Shown here: positions 24,043 through 34,760 of the stretch, piece after piece
Layout of the letters: every line of letters starts with the position of its first letter
Numbering within the stretch: the stretch's first letter is position 1
NCBI GenBank assembly: GCA_018398585.1
Contig: JAGTTD010000024.1
Span: forward strand, 8,336,071 to 8,400,070
Length of the DNA stretch: 64,000 bases
Reading direction: 5' to 3'
Source: Simmondsia chinensis
Taxonomy: Eukaryota; Streptophyta; Magnoliopsida; Caryophyllales; Simmondsiaceae
The notes under the pieces: generated by a model
Databases searched by the model: none
What the model saw: the letters and a program-made list of their open reading frames with translations, nothing else
What the model was told of the DNA's origin: nothing
Position numbers and translations under genes: made by a program

Positions 24043-25208
24043 TTACTCACAATCCTCAAATCTGCGAGATAATGTATCAGCAGCCATGTTCTCCTTTCCT
24101 TTCCTGCATTCTATGACATAATCCAAACCCAACATCCAATCCCTTCTTCTGAATTCGTCTAGTAATTTTTTGTTCCAAAAGGTGTTGTAAACTCTAATGA
24201 TCTGTCTTAATAACAAAACTATGCCCATCCAAATAATGTCTCCATTTTTCAATAGCAAGAAGAATTGCTAGGTACTCCTTCTCATAAGTTGGCATTGCTT
24301 GATGCTTGGGGCTTAAAGCCTGACTGAGTTAAGCAATTGGTCTTCCATTCTATGATAAAACTGCACCAATGCCCGAACCACTAGCATATGTCTCAAGAAC
24401 AAACTCTTCTGCAAAGTTAGGCACAACTAGAATTGGAGTTGCACACATTGCTGACTTAAGAGTCGCAAATGCTGCTTGAGCCTGTTCTGACCACTTGAAA
24501 GCATCCTTCTTGAGTAATTCTGTTAAGGGCTTGGCAATAGAACCAAAACTAGCAATGAATTTCCTGTAGTATCTGGTAAGACCCAAGAAACCCCTTAACT
24601 GCTTCAATGTCACTGGAATTGGCCATTCCTTAATGGCATGAATCTTGGAGGGATCTGTTGAGACTCCCTTATGTGAGATCACATGGCCTAAATACTCCAG
24701 TTGTGTCTGCACGAATGAGCATTTAGCCAATTTTGCATAGAACTTGTGATTGCGCATTATTAGAAACACTTCCCTCAAATGCTTTAGGACTGTAAATCAG
24801 AATGTCATCAAAGAAGACTAGCACAAATCTTCTTAAGAAAGGCTTGAAGATATCATTCATGGCAGCCTGAAATGTAGCCGGAGCATTGGTTAAGCCAAAA
24901 GGCATAACCACAAACTTGAAGTGTCCATGATGAGTTAAGGCTGTCTTGTATATGCCTTGCTCAAGAACTCTAATTTGATGATATCCCTGCCTCAAATCTA
25001 GCTTAGTGAAGAAGTATGTCCCATACAACTCATCTAACAAGTCATCAATAACCGCGATAGGAAACTTATCCTTCACGGTTAGCAAGTAGAGTTTTCTGTA
25101 ATCAATACACATCCTAGCTGATCCATCCTTCTTCTTCACCAATATAACAAGGGAGGCAAAGGGGCTGTGACTTGGCCTGATGAAGCATATCTTGAGCAGT
25201 TCTTCCAC
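24043..25208 (-). pseudogene. Element D reverse transcriptase and RNase H
   Basis: Polymerase motifs are [44 protein letters not shown] and VFFDDILIY, with the FxDD active site intact. A frame change follows directly, so the rest ([20 protein letters not shown] onward) lies in another frame. In RNase H the first catalytic Asp is Tyr (LETYASGSGIGAVLS). The end (24043-24258) reads GLDYVIECRKGKENMAADTL. The polymerase core is therefore less decayed than in C, but the protein cannot be made whole. Confidence 0.88.
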
Positions 25209-25421
25209 TTGTTTCTCAATCTCAGTCTTCTGAGCATGTGGTTATTTGTATGGCCTCAACTTTACTGGCTCAACATTTGACATGAGAGGGATAACATGAT
25301 CAAGTTTCCTTTGAGGAGGTAAAGTCCAAGGCTGCTCAAATATATCTTCGAATTCCTCAATCAATTCTTGCACTTCAGGTTGGGGAATAGCTGCCAATTC
25401 AGTTGGAGAGGTTTCAAACAA

Positions 25422-25997
25422 TTAACTAATCCACCTGTAAGCACTCTTTCTGATTCCACCTTGTAAACTCTTGCCTTTAATCAATTGCAACTGTGCGTGA
25501 TTTGCCATGCCTTGCAAGGTAACTTTAGATCCATGAATCTCAAAAGACACAGTTAACTTTGCAAAGTCGAAGAGCACTGGACTGAAGGCCCTCATACAAT
25601 CAACTCCCAGTACCATATCATATCGCCCTAAAGGAAGGATTCTGAAATCATAAGTGAACTGATGCTCCAGCATAGACCACTGAAATGCTTGACATTTGTT
25701 CTGAGTCAGGATGGAGTTTCCATCTGCCACTGTCACTACCAAGGGATGAGTCTTGATCACCACATGTCCCACTTTCTTCACTACTTTAGGACCAACAAAG
25801 CTGTGAGTACTTATGCTATCAATTAGGACAACAATTGATCTCTTGCCAGCATTTCCTTTGATTCTCATAGTGTTATGGGCTCCATTACCAGTCAAGGCCT
25901 TCATGGAGATCACAATTCCATCCTCAACAACTTCCTCTGATGACTCCTGATCCGAACAATCCTCATCAGCTTCAAGTTCATCACTGTCAGAATGCAC
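25422..25997 (-). CDS. Element D protease with altered active site
   Basis: Open 191-codon frame: an acidic linker (SDELEADEDCSDQESSEEV), ISMKALTGNGAHNT, then the protease. The catalytic triplet reads DSI in LIDSISTHSFVG, whereas element C keeps DSG. Loss of this glycine is expected to disable a retropepsin. The C-terminal part carries KVTLQGMA. Confidence 0.8.
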   Translation of the reverse strand: MHSDSDELEADEDCSDQESSEEVVEDGIVISMKALTGNGAHNTMRIKGNAGKRSIVVLIDSISTHSFVGPKVVKKVGHVVIKTHPLVVTVADGNSILTQNKCQAFQWSMLEHQFTYDFRILPLGRYDMVLGVDCMRAFSPVLFDFAKLTVSFEIHGSKVTLQGMANHAQLQLIKGKSLQGGIRKSAYRWIS

Positions 25998-26063
25998 CCC
26001 TTGGCTAACTCCTCTAGCAGATATTAAGAACTTTGAATTACACTTGTGCCCCGGTTGATAAGG

Positions 26064-26921
26064 CTAACTACACTTATAACAAGGCCTAGAGAACCTTTTC
26101 TCAATAGAACGAGTGGCCTTAGATCCTACTGACTCCTTTTGATGAGGCTTGGAACTACCTCCCTTGAACTTGCTTCTGTCACTTAAAGAAAGGACAGTTG
26201 CCTCAATCAATTTGGCTTTTGCATAAGCCTTAGATAGGGTTTGAGGCCCAATTGCCTTCACCATGTTCTCGACTCTTGGCTTCAATCCACTTATAAAACT
26301 TGAGACATAGTATGCCTTAGTCGCTTGAGGATAAGTGGCTATCATACTTGCCTTAAGATTCTCAAATCTCGTGATATACTCCTTTACTATTGTTGTTTGA
26401 TACACCTTATTAAAGTTATCAACGATATCACTGGAATCCTCATCACCATAACACTCACATAACTCTTCCACAAATTCAACCTAAGAAAGAGTAGGATTGC
26501 TCTTCAACAAGCTATAGAACCATACCTCATGATCACCATGGAGGTGGACTGCCGCCAATTCCACTTTCTCTGCTTCTTTTATGTTGTAGAAATGGAAGTA
26601 CCGATCACATCTCCTCAGCCACGATTGAGGTTGTTTGCCATCAAAAGAATCAATCTGAACTCGAGGTTGTCTGGCAGCACTACTTCTTCCATTCGATGTT
26701 GCATCATTGCTTTCTGATCGATGCTGATAATGCTGACCAGGTGGACGATCTTGATGTCCAATGTCCTCAGAAGGAGTTCTGAACTGCACATAAGAATCAG
26801 GAGGACGATCATTCTGTTGTGAATTCATGCTTGATGATCGAGAATGCACTTGCTCAATTGGATGATCTCCCGTTCTTGCAGCTGCTTCAACCTCTTGAGG
26901 TATGATCTCAAATGAAAGCAT
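26064..26921 (-). pseudogene. Element D gag with zinc knuckle
   Basis: Capsid and nucleocapsid. The part at 26481-26921 has IDSFDGKQPQSWLRRCDRYF and LHGDHEVWFYSLLKSNPTLS. After a stop, 26064-26471 continues with CYGDEDSSDIVDNFNKVYQT, YVSSFISGLKPRVENMVKAI and a knuckle starting CYKCS, stop, then a GHKC half. The same layout as in element C. Confidence 0.85.
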
Positions 26922-27080
26922 ACGATCTTAAGGCCTAGCAGTCACTTGAATAGGAGAAGGTCTATCAAGTGATCTGTTTCTAGGTTCCTCAACTACATTA
27001 TGAGGTTGAGAATGCACCACTTCAGGTGGAGGTATCAATTGTCTTACAGGTCGAAGAACTCCAATTACAGATGACTCTCC

Positions 27081-27323
27081 TTATCTATTAACCTGATTTT
27101 GCAATTCAGCAAGCTTGTCCTCAAAGCTTTGTAACTTCTGCGACATTAGATCTTCATGCTTCTTATCACTATCTATTTGCATCTGCTTCAATTGATCAAT
27201 GCCATTCTGATGCAAATTCTGAAACCGAATGTACATCTCATCCATGTGCTGCTTCAATTCATCATTTGTAACAAATTGCGCCTCCCTTGGTGCATTAACA
27301 CCAACAACCGTAGCAAAGGACAC
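27081..27323 (-). CDS. Element D gag N-terminal coiled-coil segment
   Basis: 80-codon frame, mostly heptad-like charged and leucine-rich sequence (HMDEMYIRFQNLHQNG, KLQSFEDKLAELQNQVNR), probably a multimerisation helix at the start of gag. The homologous segment in C is at 28398-28850. Confidence 0.6.
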   Translation of the reverse strand: MSFATVVGVNAPREAQFVTNDELKQHMDEMYIRFQNLHQNGIDQLKQMQIDSDKKHEDLMSQKLQSFEDKLAELQNQVNR

Positions 27324-27464
27324 ATTTTATAAAATTTTTCAACACCAGCTCTTGGCCTGGTAGTTACTCCACTTGACATGTTTGAACTGTTCTTTTTAGG
27401 CTTCGCCTGTTCAAATCAAGCTGCAAATGACGATTGGCAGCAAGAAACCGGCTCTGATACCAAA

Positions 27465-27847
27465 TGTTAAGCTTCAGTTCAAGGATTGAAGTCAACTTGT
27501 GAAATAGAGAGATTTAGGTGAGAAGAGCATTGAAAGTTAGATGAGAGATTAGAGACGTAGATGAGAATTAGAGAAAAATATCTCAAAGGATATTATGAAT
27601 TTCATTGAATGAATCTTTTCTTACAATTGAGCAAGCTACTTATAGACTTCTAGATACAAAGCATCAACAAATTTAACCGACTTATGACAAGGCTTAGCCT
27701 CCACATTTGACTCTACTTGACTTTGCCGAACCGAATTACCCACCATTTCAAGCTACTTGGCGCCAAAACGCCAATTACAAGCACAACGCTAGCAAACACA
27801 AGCAACTTCATATGAGCTACACAAGACTCAAATTTCGGATCATAACA
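27465..27847 (-). repeat. 5' LTR of element D
   Basis: 383 bases, same length as the 3' LTR. The primer site TGGTATCAGAGCC lies at 27450-27462 on the minus strand. Confidence 0.94.
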
Positions 27848-28334
27848 TCATGCTAGCTTTAAGGTTCTCAAACCTTGTCATGTACTCCCTCACAGATGTT
27901 TCTTGTACCACTTTGTTGAAATTATCAACAATGTCACTTGAATCTTCATCACCACATCGCTCACAAAGTTCTTTCACAAACTTAACCCAAGTTAGTGTAG
28001 GATTGCACTTCAACAAGCTGTAAAGCCACACCTCATGGTCTCCATGAAGATATACAGCTGCCATCTCCACCTTTTCAGAATCATCAATGTGATAGAAATG
28101 GAAATAGCGATCGCATCTTTTCAACCATGAATGAGGTTGCTTTCCATCAAACGGATGAATCTGAACCCTTGGCTGCCCGTAACCATTGCTTCTATTATTG
28201 GATGAAGCATCATTATACCCTGAACGTTGCTGATGCCACTGATCAGGTGGCCGATCCAACTGTTCAGCATTCAAATTGGCAGCTCTGAAGTGATCTGGAT
28301 GATCAGGAGGACGATCATTCTGCACTGGTCTCAT
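27848..28334 (-). pseudogene. Element C gag, capsid part
   Basis: Minus-strand frame with IHPFDGKQPHSWLKRCDRYF, LHGDHEVWLYSLLKCNPTLT and ERCGDEDSSDIVDNFNKVVQ. It ends at the D insertion, and the rest of gag lies at 21831-22147. Confidence 0.85.
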
Positions 28335-28397
28335 ATTGGTAGATCGTGATTGAACTTGATCAAGTGGATGATCCTGTGCTCTAGCAGTTACATTAGC

Positions 28398-28850
28398 TTA
28401 TTGAATTTGATCTTGAGATCTAACATCAGCTACTTGAGTTGGATCTTGAGATCCTTCAACAACTACTTGAGGTCTAGCAGCAACATTTGGCACCTGAGAT
28501 TGCATCACTTCAGGAGGTCGTAACTGTTGACTTGCAGGCAACAAAATTCCAACACTAGAAGATACTCCTTGTCTATTGACCTGATTCTGCAAATTAGTAA
28601 GCCTTTCCTCAAGGCTTTGTAATTGCTGAGACACTCGACCTTCATTCCTGTGATCGCTTTCCAGCTGAACTTGCCTCATTTCCTGCAGCAATCTATCTCC
28701 ATCCTCTTGCCGCTACTGCTGAATTCGATTGAACATTTCATCCATTTGCAACTTCAACTGATTATTCGTAACAAATTGAACTTCTCTTGCTGCACTAGTA
28801 CCAACTGCCGCAGCATAAGAAACATTAGGATCAACAAAATGTAGCTGGAC
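28398..28850 (-). pseudogene. Element C gag N-terminal segment
   Basis: Homologous to 27081-27323. Includes QLQSLEERLTNLQNQVNRQG, then a stretch rich in Pro, Gln and Val. A stop separates it from the capsid part. Confidence 0.6.
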
Positions 28851-29057
28851 TTCTAGCCCCAGCTCCTGATCACGTAGTAACATTACCAAACATTGTTAAG
28901 TTTTGATTTTTGCACTTTGCCAGCTCGTATCAATCAAGCAAATGATCAATTGGCCATAAACCAAAAGCTCTGATCAAATCACCTTGATCCAAGCGTATGC
29001 AACCAAATTGAAGATTTCAACTTAATTGATAGCCTAAAACGAGGCTCTGATACCAAA

Positions 29058-29438
29058 TGTTAAACCTCTAGGTGAAATTGAAGTTTAACCTTGTGACCAA
29101 TGCCTCTACACAAGACTTAATAGAATTAGATGAAAGAGAGAGAAAAATATCTCAAAGAGATGACTGTATTTCATTCCATGAATCATTATTACAATTGAAC
29201 AAGCTACTTATAGAAGATCTAGATACATTGCATAAGGACCCAGCTCTTAACCGACTTAACTATAACTAGCTGCCACAGTTGACCAATGCTTGACCTTTGG
29301 AGCCAACAACAAGCTAATTCAAACATTACAATTCAACTTAAGAAACACAGCACCTAACTAAAGCTAATACATCAAGACTTAGCTAACAGAACAGCAACAC
29401 TGCAGCAGCAACGAGCCTCATCAAGCAAGATTATAACA
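29058..29438 (-). repeat. 5' LTR of element C
   Basis: Starts TGTTAAACCT, ends GATTATAACA, followed by TAATG. It carries an internal block (about 29094-29135) not matching the 3' LTR. Confidence 0.92.
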
Positions 29439-29443
29439 TAATG

Positions 29444-29637
29444 TAAAAGGATTTAACGGTGGGGTTGCCCCATGCAAGCATAGATAGAGATTAAAGCGTC
29501 CTAGTATATAAGGGGCTGATTTTAGGGTTTCGTCATCTGGTTCACTTCTCCTCCCTTTTCTTGATCAGTTTCTCTCTCTAAAACCCGAATCCCCTTTTTT
29601 GATCCCTATAGTTCCCTTGCATGTTGATTGTGATTCT
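29444..29637 (+). promoter_or_regulatory. Promoter and leader-like sequence of a probable host gene
   Basis: Between two insertions lies a stretch with a good plant TATA box (TATATAAGG, 29505-29513). About 15 bases on is TTTTAGGGTTTCG (telo-box-like), then a CT-rich leader (CTTCTCCTCCCTTTTC, TTTCTCTCTCTAAAACCCG). This combination is common in plant housekeeping promoters. No coding exon could be found: element E cuts it at 29637, and sequence after E (39812-40651) shows no clear frame. The gene, if real, is disrupted or spread over a large 5' intron. Promoter identity is inferred. Confidence 0.45.
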
Positions 29638-31071
29638 TGTTGGAATTGGTATCCTGGAAAAAACTAATTAGTTAGCTTTAAATATTAAATAAATAAAATT
29701 ATTTTTATTTATTTATTGTCTAATTATATTTTACGAGTCAAACATGCTTGTGATTATTTTCTAAAACGTTTCATGAGATAGACGTAGTCCAAGATGACAT
29801 GTCAAGTTTGGTTTAAGTGGTCACTAAGATTGAACCACATATAGACTTTAGATCAAACTAGTGATATGTTGTCGAAGTATGTTTGTAGTTGGTAATAAGT
29901 TTGGACAACTTGTCTGATAAAACTATAATATGATACTTTTGATGATTTGCCTTGTTCATATGGATATGAATCCAAGAGTATTACGTTAGTGCTGTCAATA
30001 AGATTGGGACACTAAGCAGGACCACCTAAATCATTCGTTTCTTAACTGCTATTAGAAATAATTAATTCTGTAACATGATAACTCTAAATCCAGGAAACAG
30101 TCTGAACTTGTGCATAGATTATTCATTGCTTTGATGTGCCAAAAAGGATTAGTCAAAGTGCATTGATTTGAATCTTAAGTGTGCTGGGTAACAGCATAAA
30201 GTGTGGCGGAATCAGTTGTGTTACGTGGAATCTACAGTCTTTAATGAGATAAAGATGTCCCCTTAGTTGATTCGCAAATATACGAACAGATTCTAAAATC
30301 TTTGGTCAAAGTATTCCGTATGTTTGACATTTGGAACTAAGGCGAAAGATGTTAGAAAAGTAACGATAGTAGTTAATGTTATTTGCTCACGCATATTTAA
30401 TAGAGGGGTTAATTGCACAATAATAGTTATTTGGGACATATTTGATTGTAGAGTGCAGTAAAACTTATTTAGTGGAATTAAGTTTTACTAAATGATAATC
30501 ATTGTTATCATAAGATGATAATCAGATCTGATCCATTTGGAGCTAGAGTTAGATTATCTCTACCGTCCCTCCGCAAGCCTTAACTTAAGCATTGTTTGAA
30601 AATATTTAAAAATGAATTCATGAGATGAATTATTTATCTATGAGATAAATATATTCTATGCTAAAAAATATTCATGAAATGAATATATAATATGATTAAT
30701 ATCATACTTTAAAATAAATTAAAAAATATAAAAAAATTAATTATATATGTTTAAAATGCCCAATGCTTGTTGGCTCTAGGCAAAATATTTGAATAGTCAT
30801 GTGACCAAGCAACTGGATTTATTTTTGCTGTTTATAAATACATGTTTTTACCGTGAAGAATTTAAAAATTAGGTTTTGGAACATGGTTTTCTTCCACGAC
30901 AAAAAACCTTAAATTATTTTAGGAGTTTTCTAAATTAATGTTTAGCATAAGTTTTGTGAAAATTTGTTTTTGGAAAGATCAAAGAAAAAATTTTGTTCCA
31001 CAAATTTTCCTAAAATAAATATTTTCGAGAGTCCACCTTCCCGGTGCTAGAAGAGTTTATTGCGAAGAAGA

Positions 31072-31382
31072 TAATACAATATAAAATATAGTAGTTAAGC
31101 AAAGGATAATTTAAGTATAAATAAATATAGGCTAGGTCCTTAATTACAATAATACTCCTTCCCTAACTCTATAGGTGAGAGGCAGAAGAGAGGCATGATT
31201 ATCAATGTTTTAAACACTCTTTCCCTCCCTAATTTCTTTCTAATTCTTTCCCTTTTCTATCTTCTACTTCTCCCCCCTTTTTCTTATACTATCTATGTAA
31301 ATCCTCCTTTTTAGGGGAATTATCAATATAAATCGAAGTAATTGATACGTTTGAGGGTCTGATCGGTTTGGTCTGTGTATCA
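31072..31382 (+). repeat. Left LTR of the mini-element
   Basis: Shares CTATGTAAATCCTCCTTTTT and ATCAATATAAATCGAAGTAA with the right LTR. The inner end is placed at TATCA by comparison; a few bases of uncertainty remain. Confidence 0.85.
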
Positions 31383-31452
31383 GAGGCTCAATCCTCTGAC
31401 TGTGGGTGCTGAAATTGGTCTAAAATACTGAATCTATCCTCGGTATTCATCA

Positions 31453-31975
31453 ATGGAGGTCCAAATTGATCCATCCAAAGTAACACTCGATAGTATATTG
31501 AAAATCCTTGATAAAATCGAAAAAAAAAATCGGAGATGTGGGAAATCGGGTGAAAGAGGAGCTATCCACTCTGGAAAATCAAGTAAAGGAACATTTTGAG
31601 AATTACCGTAGAAGTATCGAGGTAGATGAAGCTCCGGAGCCACCAGATCTAACCACCACGGGATCATCAGAACCTCTGACACCAATCGTCGGCTCCGACA
31701 GCGCCGAGAAGGCCAACGACGAAGAGGTGGACGAAGCCCTTGTGGATCTCGAGGAGATCAACGAAGAAAACGACGGCGACGAGAAGATCCGCGACGATGA
31801 GCTTGGCTGCAGTAAGGACGTTATCGGTGATGACAACGGTGCGACACCACCGTCATCGTTGTCCATGTCGCACGGGTGGTGGTCGAGAATGAAAAAAAAC
31901 CACAGTTTTGGAGTGGTCTGGACGAGTTATGAAGACGAGGAGGGGGCTGCACCTCCGTCACCGCCGCCACCTTAG
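31453..31975 (+). pseudogene. ORF of the mini-element, unknown acidic coiled-coil protein
   Basis: The first ATG after the left LTR (31453) starts MEVQIDPSKVTLDSILKILD and runs into a run of ten A bases (31520-31529). The longer frame is offset by one, so the run probably gained one A. Downstream (from 31508) come GDVGNRVKEELSTLENQVKE (coiled-coil-like) and an acidic region (DEEVDEALVDLEEINEENDG). It ends in a proline run at 31975. The sequence is GC-richer than the LTRs. No family was recognised. It may be a reduced gag or a captured host exon. Confidence 0.55.
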
Positions 31976-32268
31976 CTTCGGGCAGGGATTGGGCCATCGA
32001 ATGGTGCCGCCAGCGCGTGCCAGACCTAGGGTTTTGGGTTGCGGGGCGGCCTTGCGGAGAAAGGAGAAAGAGAACAGGGCCTGGCAATGGGGATGGAAAA
32101 TAATTAGTCGAATTTACCATTTTACCCTTAGTACTTTTCATAATTACTTAGTTATGTTTTACTTAAATATTTCAATATTTGTAATTGTAGTGTTTAATCC
32201 TAGGGTTAATAATTTAGGTATTAATACTTTGATCCTTAAGAACAAGGATCATTAAAAGGGGAAGGTAT

Positions 32269-32584
32269 TGATACAGTATAAAATATAGTAGTTAAATGAG
32301 AGGTAATTTAAATATAAATAAATATAGGCTCGGTCCTTAATTACAATAATACCCCTCCCCTAACTTTATATGTACAGGGTTATAGGTAGATGAGAGGCAT
32401 AATTATAAATGTGTTAAGCACACACTCTCTCTCCCTAGTTTCTCTCTAATTCTCCCTCCTTTCTATGTTCTACTTCTTCCCTCGTTTTCTTATACTATCT
32501 ATGTAAATCCTCCTTTTTAGGAGAATTATCAATATAAATCGAAGTAATTGATGCATTTGTGGGTCTGATTGGTTTGGTGTAGCA
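32269..32584 (+). repeat. Right LTR of the mini-element
   Basis: 316 bases, TGATACAG to TAGCA, followed by the GAAGA duplication. Confidence 0.88.
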
Positions 32585-32906
32585 GAAGACCTTAACGTGT
32601 AAAAAATTCTTCTACCAATTTTAGATCTTCAAGTCAGAATTGGAATTTATGATTCAGATATGTCTAAACTAAATATTTGATATTTTGTTTGTTTTCCTTT
32701 ATTTCGTTTATTCTACACACTATGTTCATATTTTTTATTTGATATTTTTATTTGCTATATTGTGAACCTATTAGAGTAAGATCTAAATCTAATTAAATAA
32801 TTTAATTAGGTAAAGGCTTTAAATTTAAAATTGAGAATTTAAAATTGTTTTCCCATTATGCCTGCTCTTGTCAATTCAATATTTTTTTTAAAATATATTC
32901 CCAACA

Positions 32907-33889
32907 ATTGGTATCAGAGCCAACTTTGAATGCGTTCATGATTGACATTAAAACATCAGATTTGATAAAATTAGAGTATATAAAATTATGAAAATATGAA
33001 ATTGGGAATTTCATTAAAGAAAAAAGACAATGCTGAATATTGTTGTTAAAAAGTTTAACAAGAAGATTGAAGGTCCGTTAAAGTTTTAAATTATTTTTTT
33101 ATCAGAAGTTTGTAATTGTTTAAAATTTTACATGAGTCATGATTCATTCAAGAAGCATAAATTCTAAATCGAAACTAACGAAATTAGATATTTAAAGAGT
33201 TGAACGATTTAGATTATTAATCTAACGTGATTAGATTTTGAACCAAGGTGTGAAATATTTTATTGTTGAATATTTTATGATAATACAAAATGTTGTATAT
33301 TATTTATTTAAAAAAATTTGACGCGCTAATGTCAGCGCAACGTCATATTATTTATAAAATTTTTGAATAAATAAATAATTAATTAGAATGAGATTCTAAT
33401 TAGGATCATACAATATACTTTTCTAAAACTATTTACAAAAATCTATAATTATTCCAACTTTTAGGCCCTTAAGTATTTGTTATTCAAAGTATTTTGTAAG
33501 ATGACATTTGTTAAATTTTGTTCACATGTTTGATATTATTTAAGTGAGTTAAATATTATGTATGATGTGAATAAAGTTACAAGGCTATATAACTTCGTGA
33601 AATATTTGATTTCATTGAGTGGCAGAAATTTTTCAAAAAGATATAATAAGATTAGAAAATTTAACAGTTGAATTATTTAAAAGTAAAATTTTTATAATAT
33701 ATCTAATGAGATTAGATTACATAGGTTGGGTAATTAAAGGAACTTAATTGGATTAGGATTTTATTTAATAATTAAATAAAATTTAGAATGTGATTTTAAT
33801 ATTAATTATGAGATAATCAAATTTAAAAGAAAGATCTGCCATTGTAAATTTCAAGTGAGAGTGAGGATTAGGAGTTGATTCCTCACAGT
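32907..33889 (+). other. AT-rich leader of element E
   Basis: Primer site TGGTATCAGAGCC at 32909-32921, then AT-rich sequence with repeated GATTAGA-type motifs. Similar in texture to the leader of the copia element at 8531-9845. No frame is supported. Confidence 0.7.
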
Positions 33890-34760
33890 CTCCATTGCGA
33901 ATCTGATAGTATAGTGGATAGGCGCTACTCCCCGAGAGGGCGTTTGTTCGCGAAATATAGGGCTAGGCTTCTTAAATTATAGATAGAGGTATGGGAAAAA
34001 CGAGTGTGGCCACACTAACGTGGAGTATCTTGTTTACTTGTACTAATGTCTAAGTAATAGTATACACTTGACTAGGATAGCATGATGGTCTCCTAGAGAG
34101 CATTATAATACTGTCTTTGAGACCAAGGGAGAAATGGTAAGTCAAATATATGTTCAGGAAACATATTAATTGAGAATAGTTCTCACATGACTAATTAATT
34201 GTTACACCGCCTCTCCTATAGTAACGAGTAGATTGGTTAGCTCATCGTTGCACCCACACCGAGAATAGTTAGGTGGATTTCATACTTTGTTTCTTTGCTA
34301 AAATTATTAAAAGGTTCACAAGACTAAAATATCAAGTGGAAGCGAGCTTCTAAGTGAATGCTTGTGGCCTACCTTACTGGTCTAACAATGTAGTGGGTTG
34401 CATTACTTCCCCAGGAGGATGGTAATCCGTGGAATACAGGGTTAGACTTCTGTTAGGATGGACTGAAGTCCAAACAATCGAGTACGGCCACGCCGACGTG
34501 GAGTATATCGAGATCTTGTATGGATGCTCAGGTAATGGTGTGGACTTGACTAGGGTCTATATTAGCTGCCCCAAGAAGCTCTGTTGTAGGACCTTAGAGG
34601 CCAAGGGAAAATTTGTGTGTTAAATATGTTTAGTAAAGAGTTTACAAGAAAACATATTTATTGAGAAATGTTCTTACCCTTCTAATATCTCAATTTGGCC
34701 TCGCCGACGGGGAGTTTTGGGTAGTTTGATTGAGTCACCATGGCATACATTTAAGTATCG
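33890..34760 (+). repeat. Tandem leader repeats of element E with conserved stem-loops
   Basis: Two diverged copies of a roughly 478-base unit (about 33890-34300 and 34370-34760). Each contains AGGGCTAGGCTTC / AGGGTTAGACTTC, a GC hairpin and CTTGACTAGG. Hairpins: CCACACTAACGTGG (34010-34023), CCACGCCGACGTGG (34488-34501) and CCTCGCCGACGGGG (34699-34712), each followed by AGT. The stems change in a base-pair-preserving way. Confidence 0.7.

Larger units (their letters stand above)
22148..27847 (-). mobile_element. Chromovirus-type Ty3/gypsy element D, nested in element C
   Basis: Complete 5700-base element with two 383-base LTRs and perfect duplications TCATG (22143-22147 and 27848-27852). 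The order is the same as in C. Counting by eye, the two LTRs differ at about 28 positions (near 7%), clearly less than C's pair, consistent with D being the younger guest. Frames are broken in gag, integrase and polymerase. Confidence 0.96.
17891..29438 (-). mobile_element. Chromovirus-type Ty3/gypsy element C, carrying nested element D
   Basis: LTRs of 410 and 381 bases with perfect outside duplications TAATG (17886-17890 and 29439-29443). Minus-strand order is LTR, primer site (29043-29055), gag, protease, reverse transcriptase, RNase H, integrase, chromodomain, purine tract (CAAGAGGAGGGGAA) and LTR. Element D sits in gag at 22148-27847. Broken frames and changed catalytic residues show it is dead. 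D closely resembles C, so both belong to one family. Confidence 0.95.
31072..32584 (+). mobile_element. Mini LTR element (TRIM-like) carrying its own ORF
   Basis: Direct terminal repeats at 31072-31382 (311 bases) and 32269-32584 (316 bases). Perfect five-base duplications GAAGA lie outside (31067-31071 and 32585-32589). The right repeat starts TGATACAG and ends TAGCA; the left start is mutated to TAATAC. A purine tract (AAAAGGGGAAGG) precedes the right repeat. TATCAGAGGC at the left repeat's inner edge resembles an initiator-Met primer site. No pol is present. Total length is 1513 bases, within the TRIM/small LARD range, but with an internal ORF. Confidence 0.9.
29638..32906 (+). repeat. 5' LTR of element E, interrupted
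   Basis: Left part 29638-31066 and right part 32590-32906, separated by the mini-LTR element. Matches 37783-39811 over its length. Confidence 0.9.

Noticed and set aside
24723..25208. Intact reverse transcriptase in element D
   Set aside because: The FFDD motif is kept but the frame shifts directly after it and RNase H has lost a catalytic Asp.
31603..32141. Minus-strand serine-rich frames in the mini-element
   Set aside because: Antisense shadows of the acidic, GC-rich plus-strand ORF.
34429..34623. 64-codon plus-strand frame in the element E leader
   Set aside because: Overlaps the tandem leader repeat; the sister repeat at about 33950-34145 lacks the frame.
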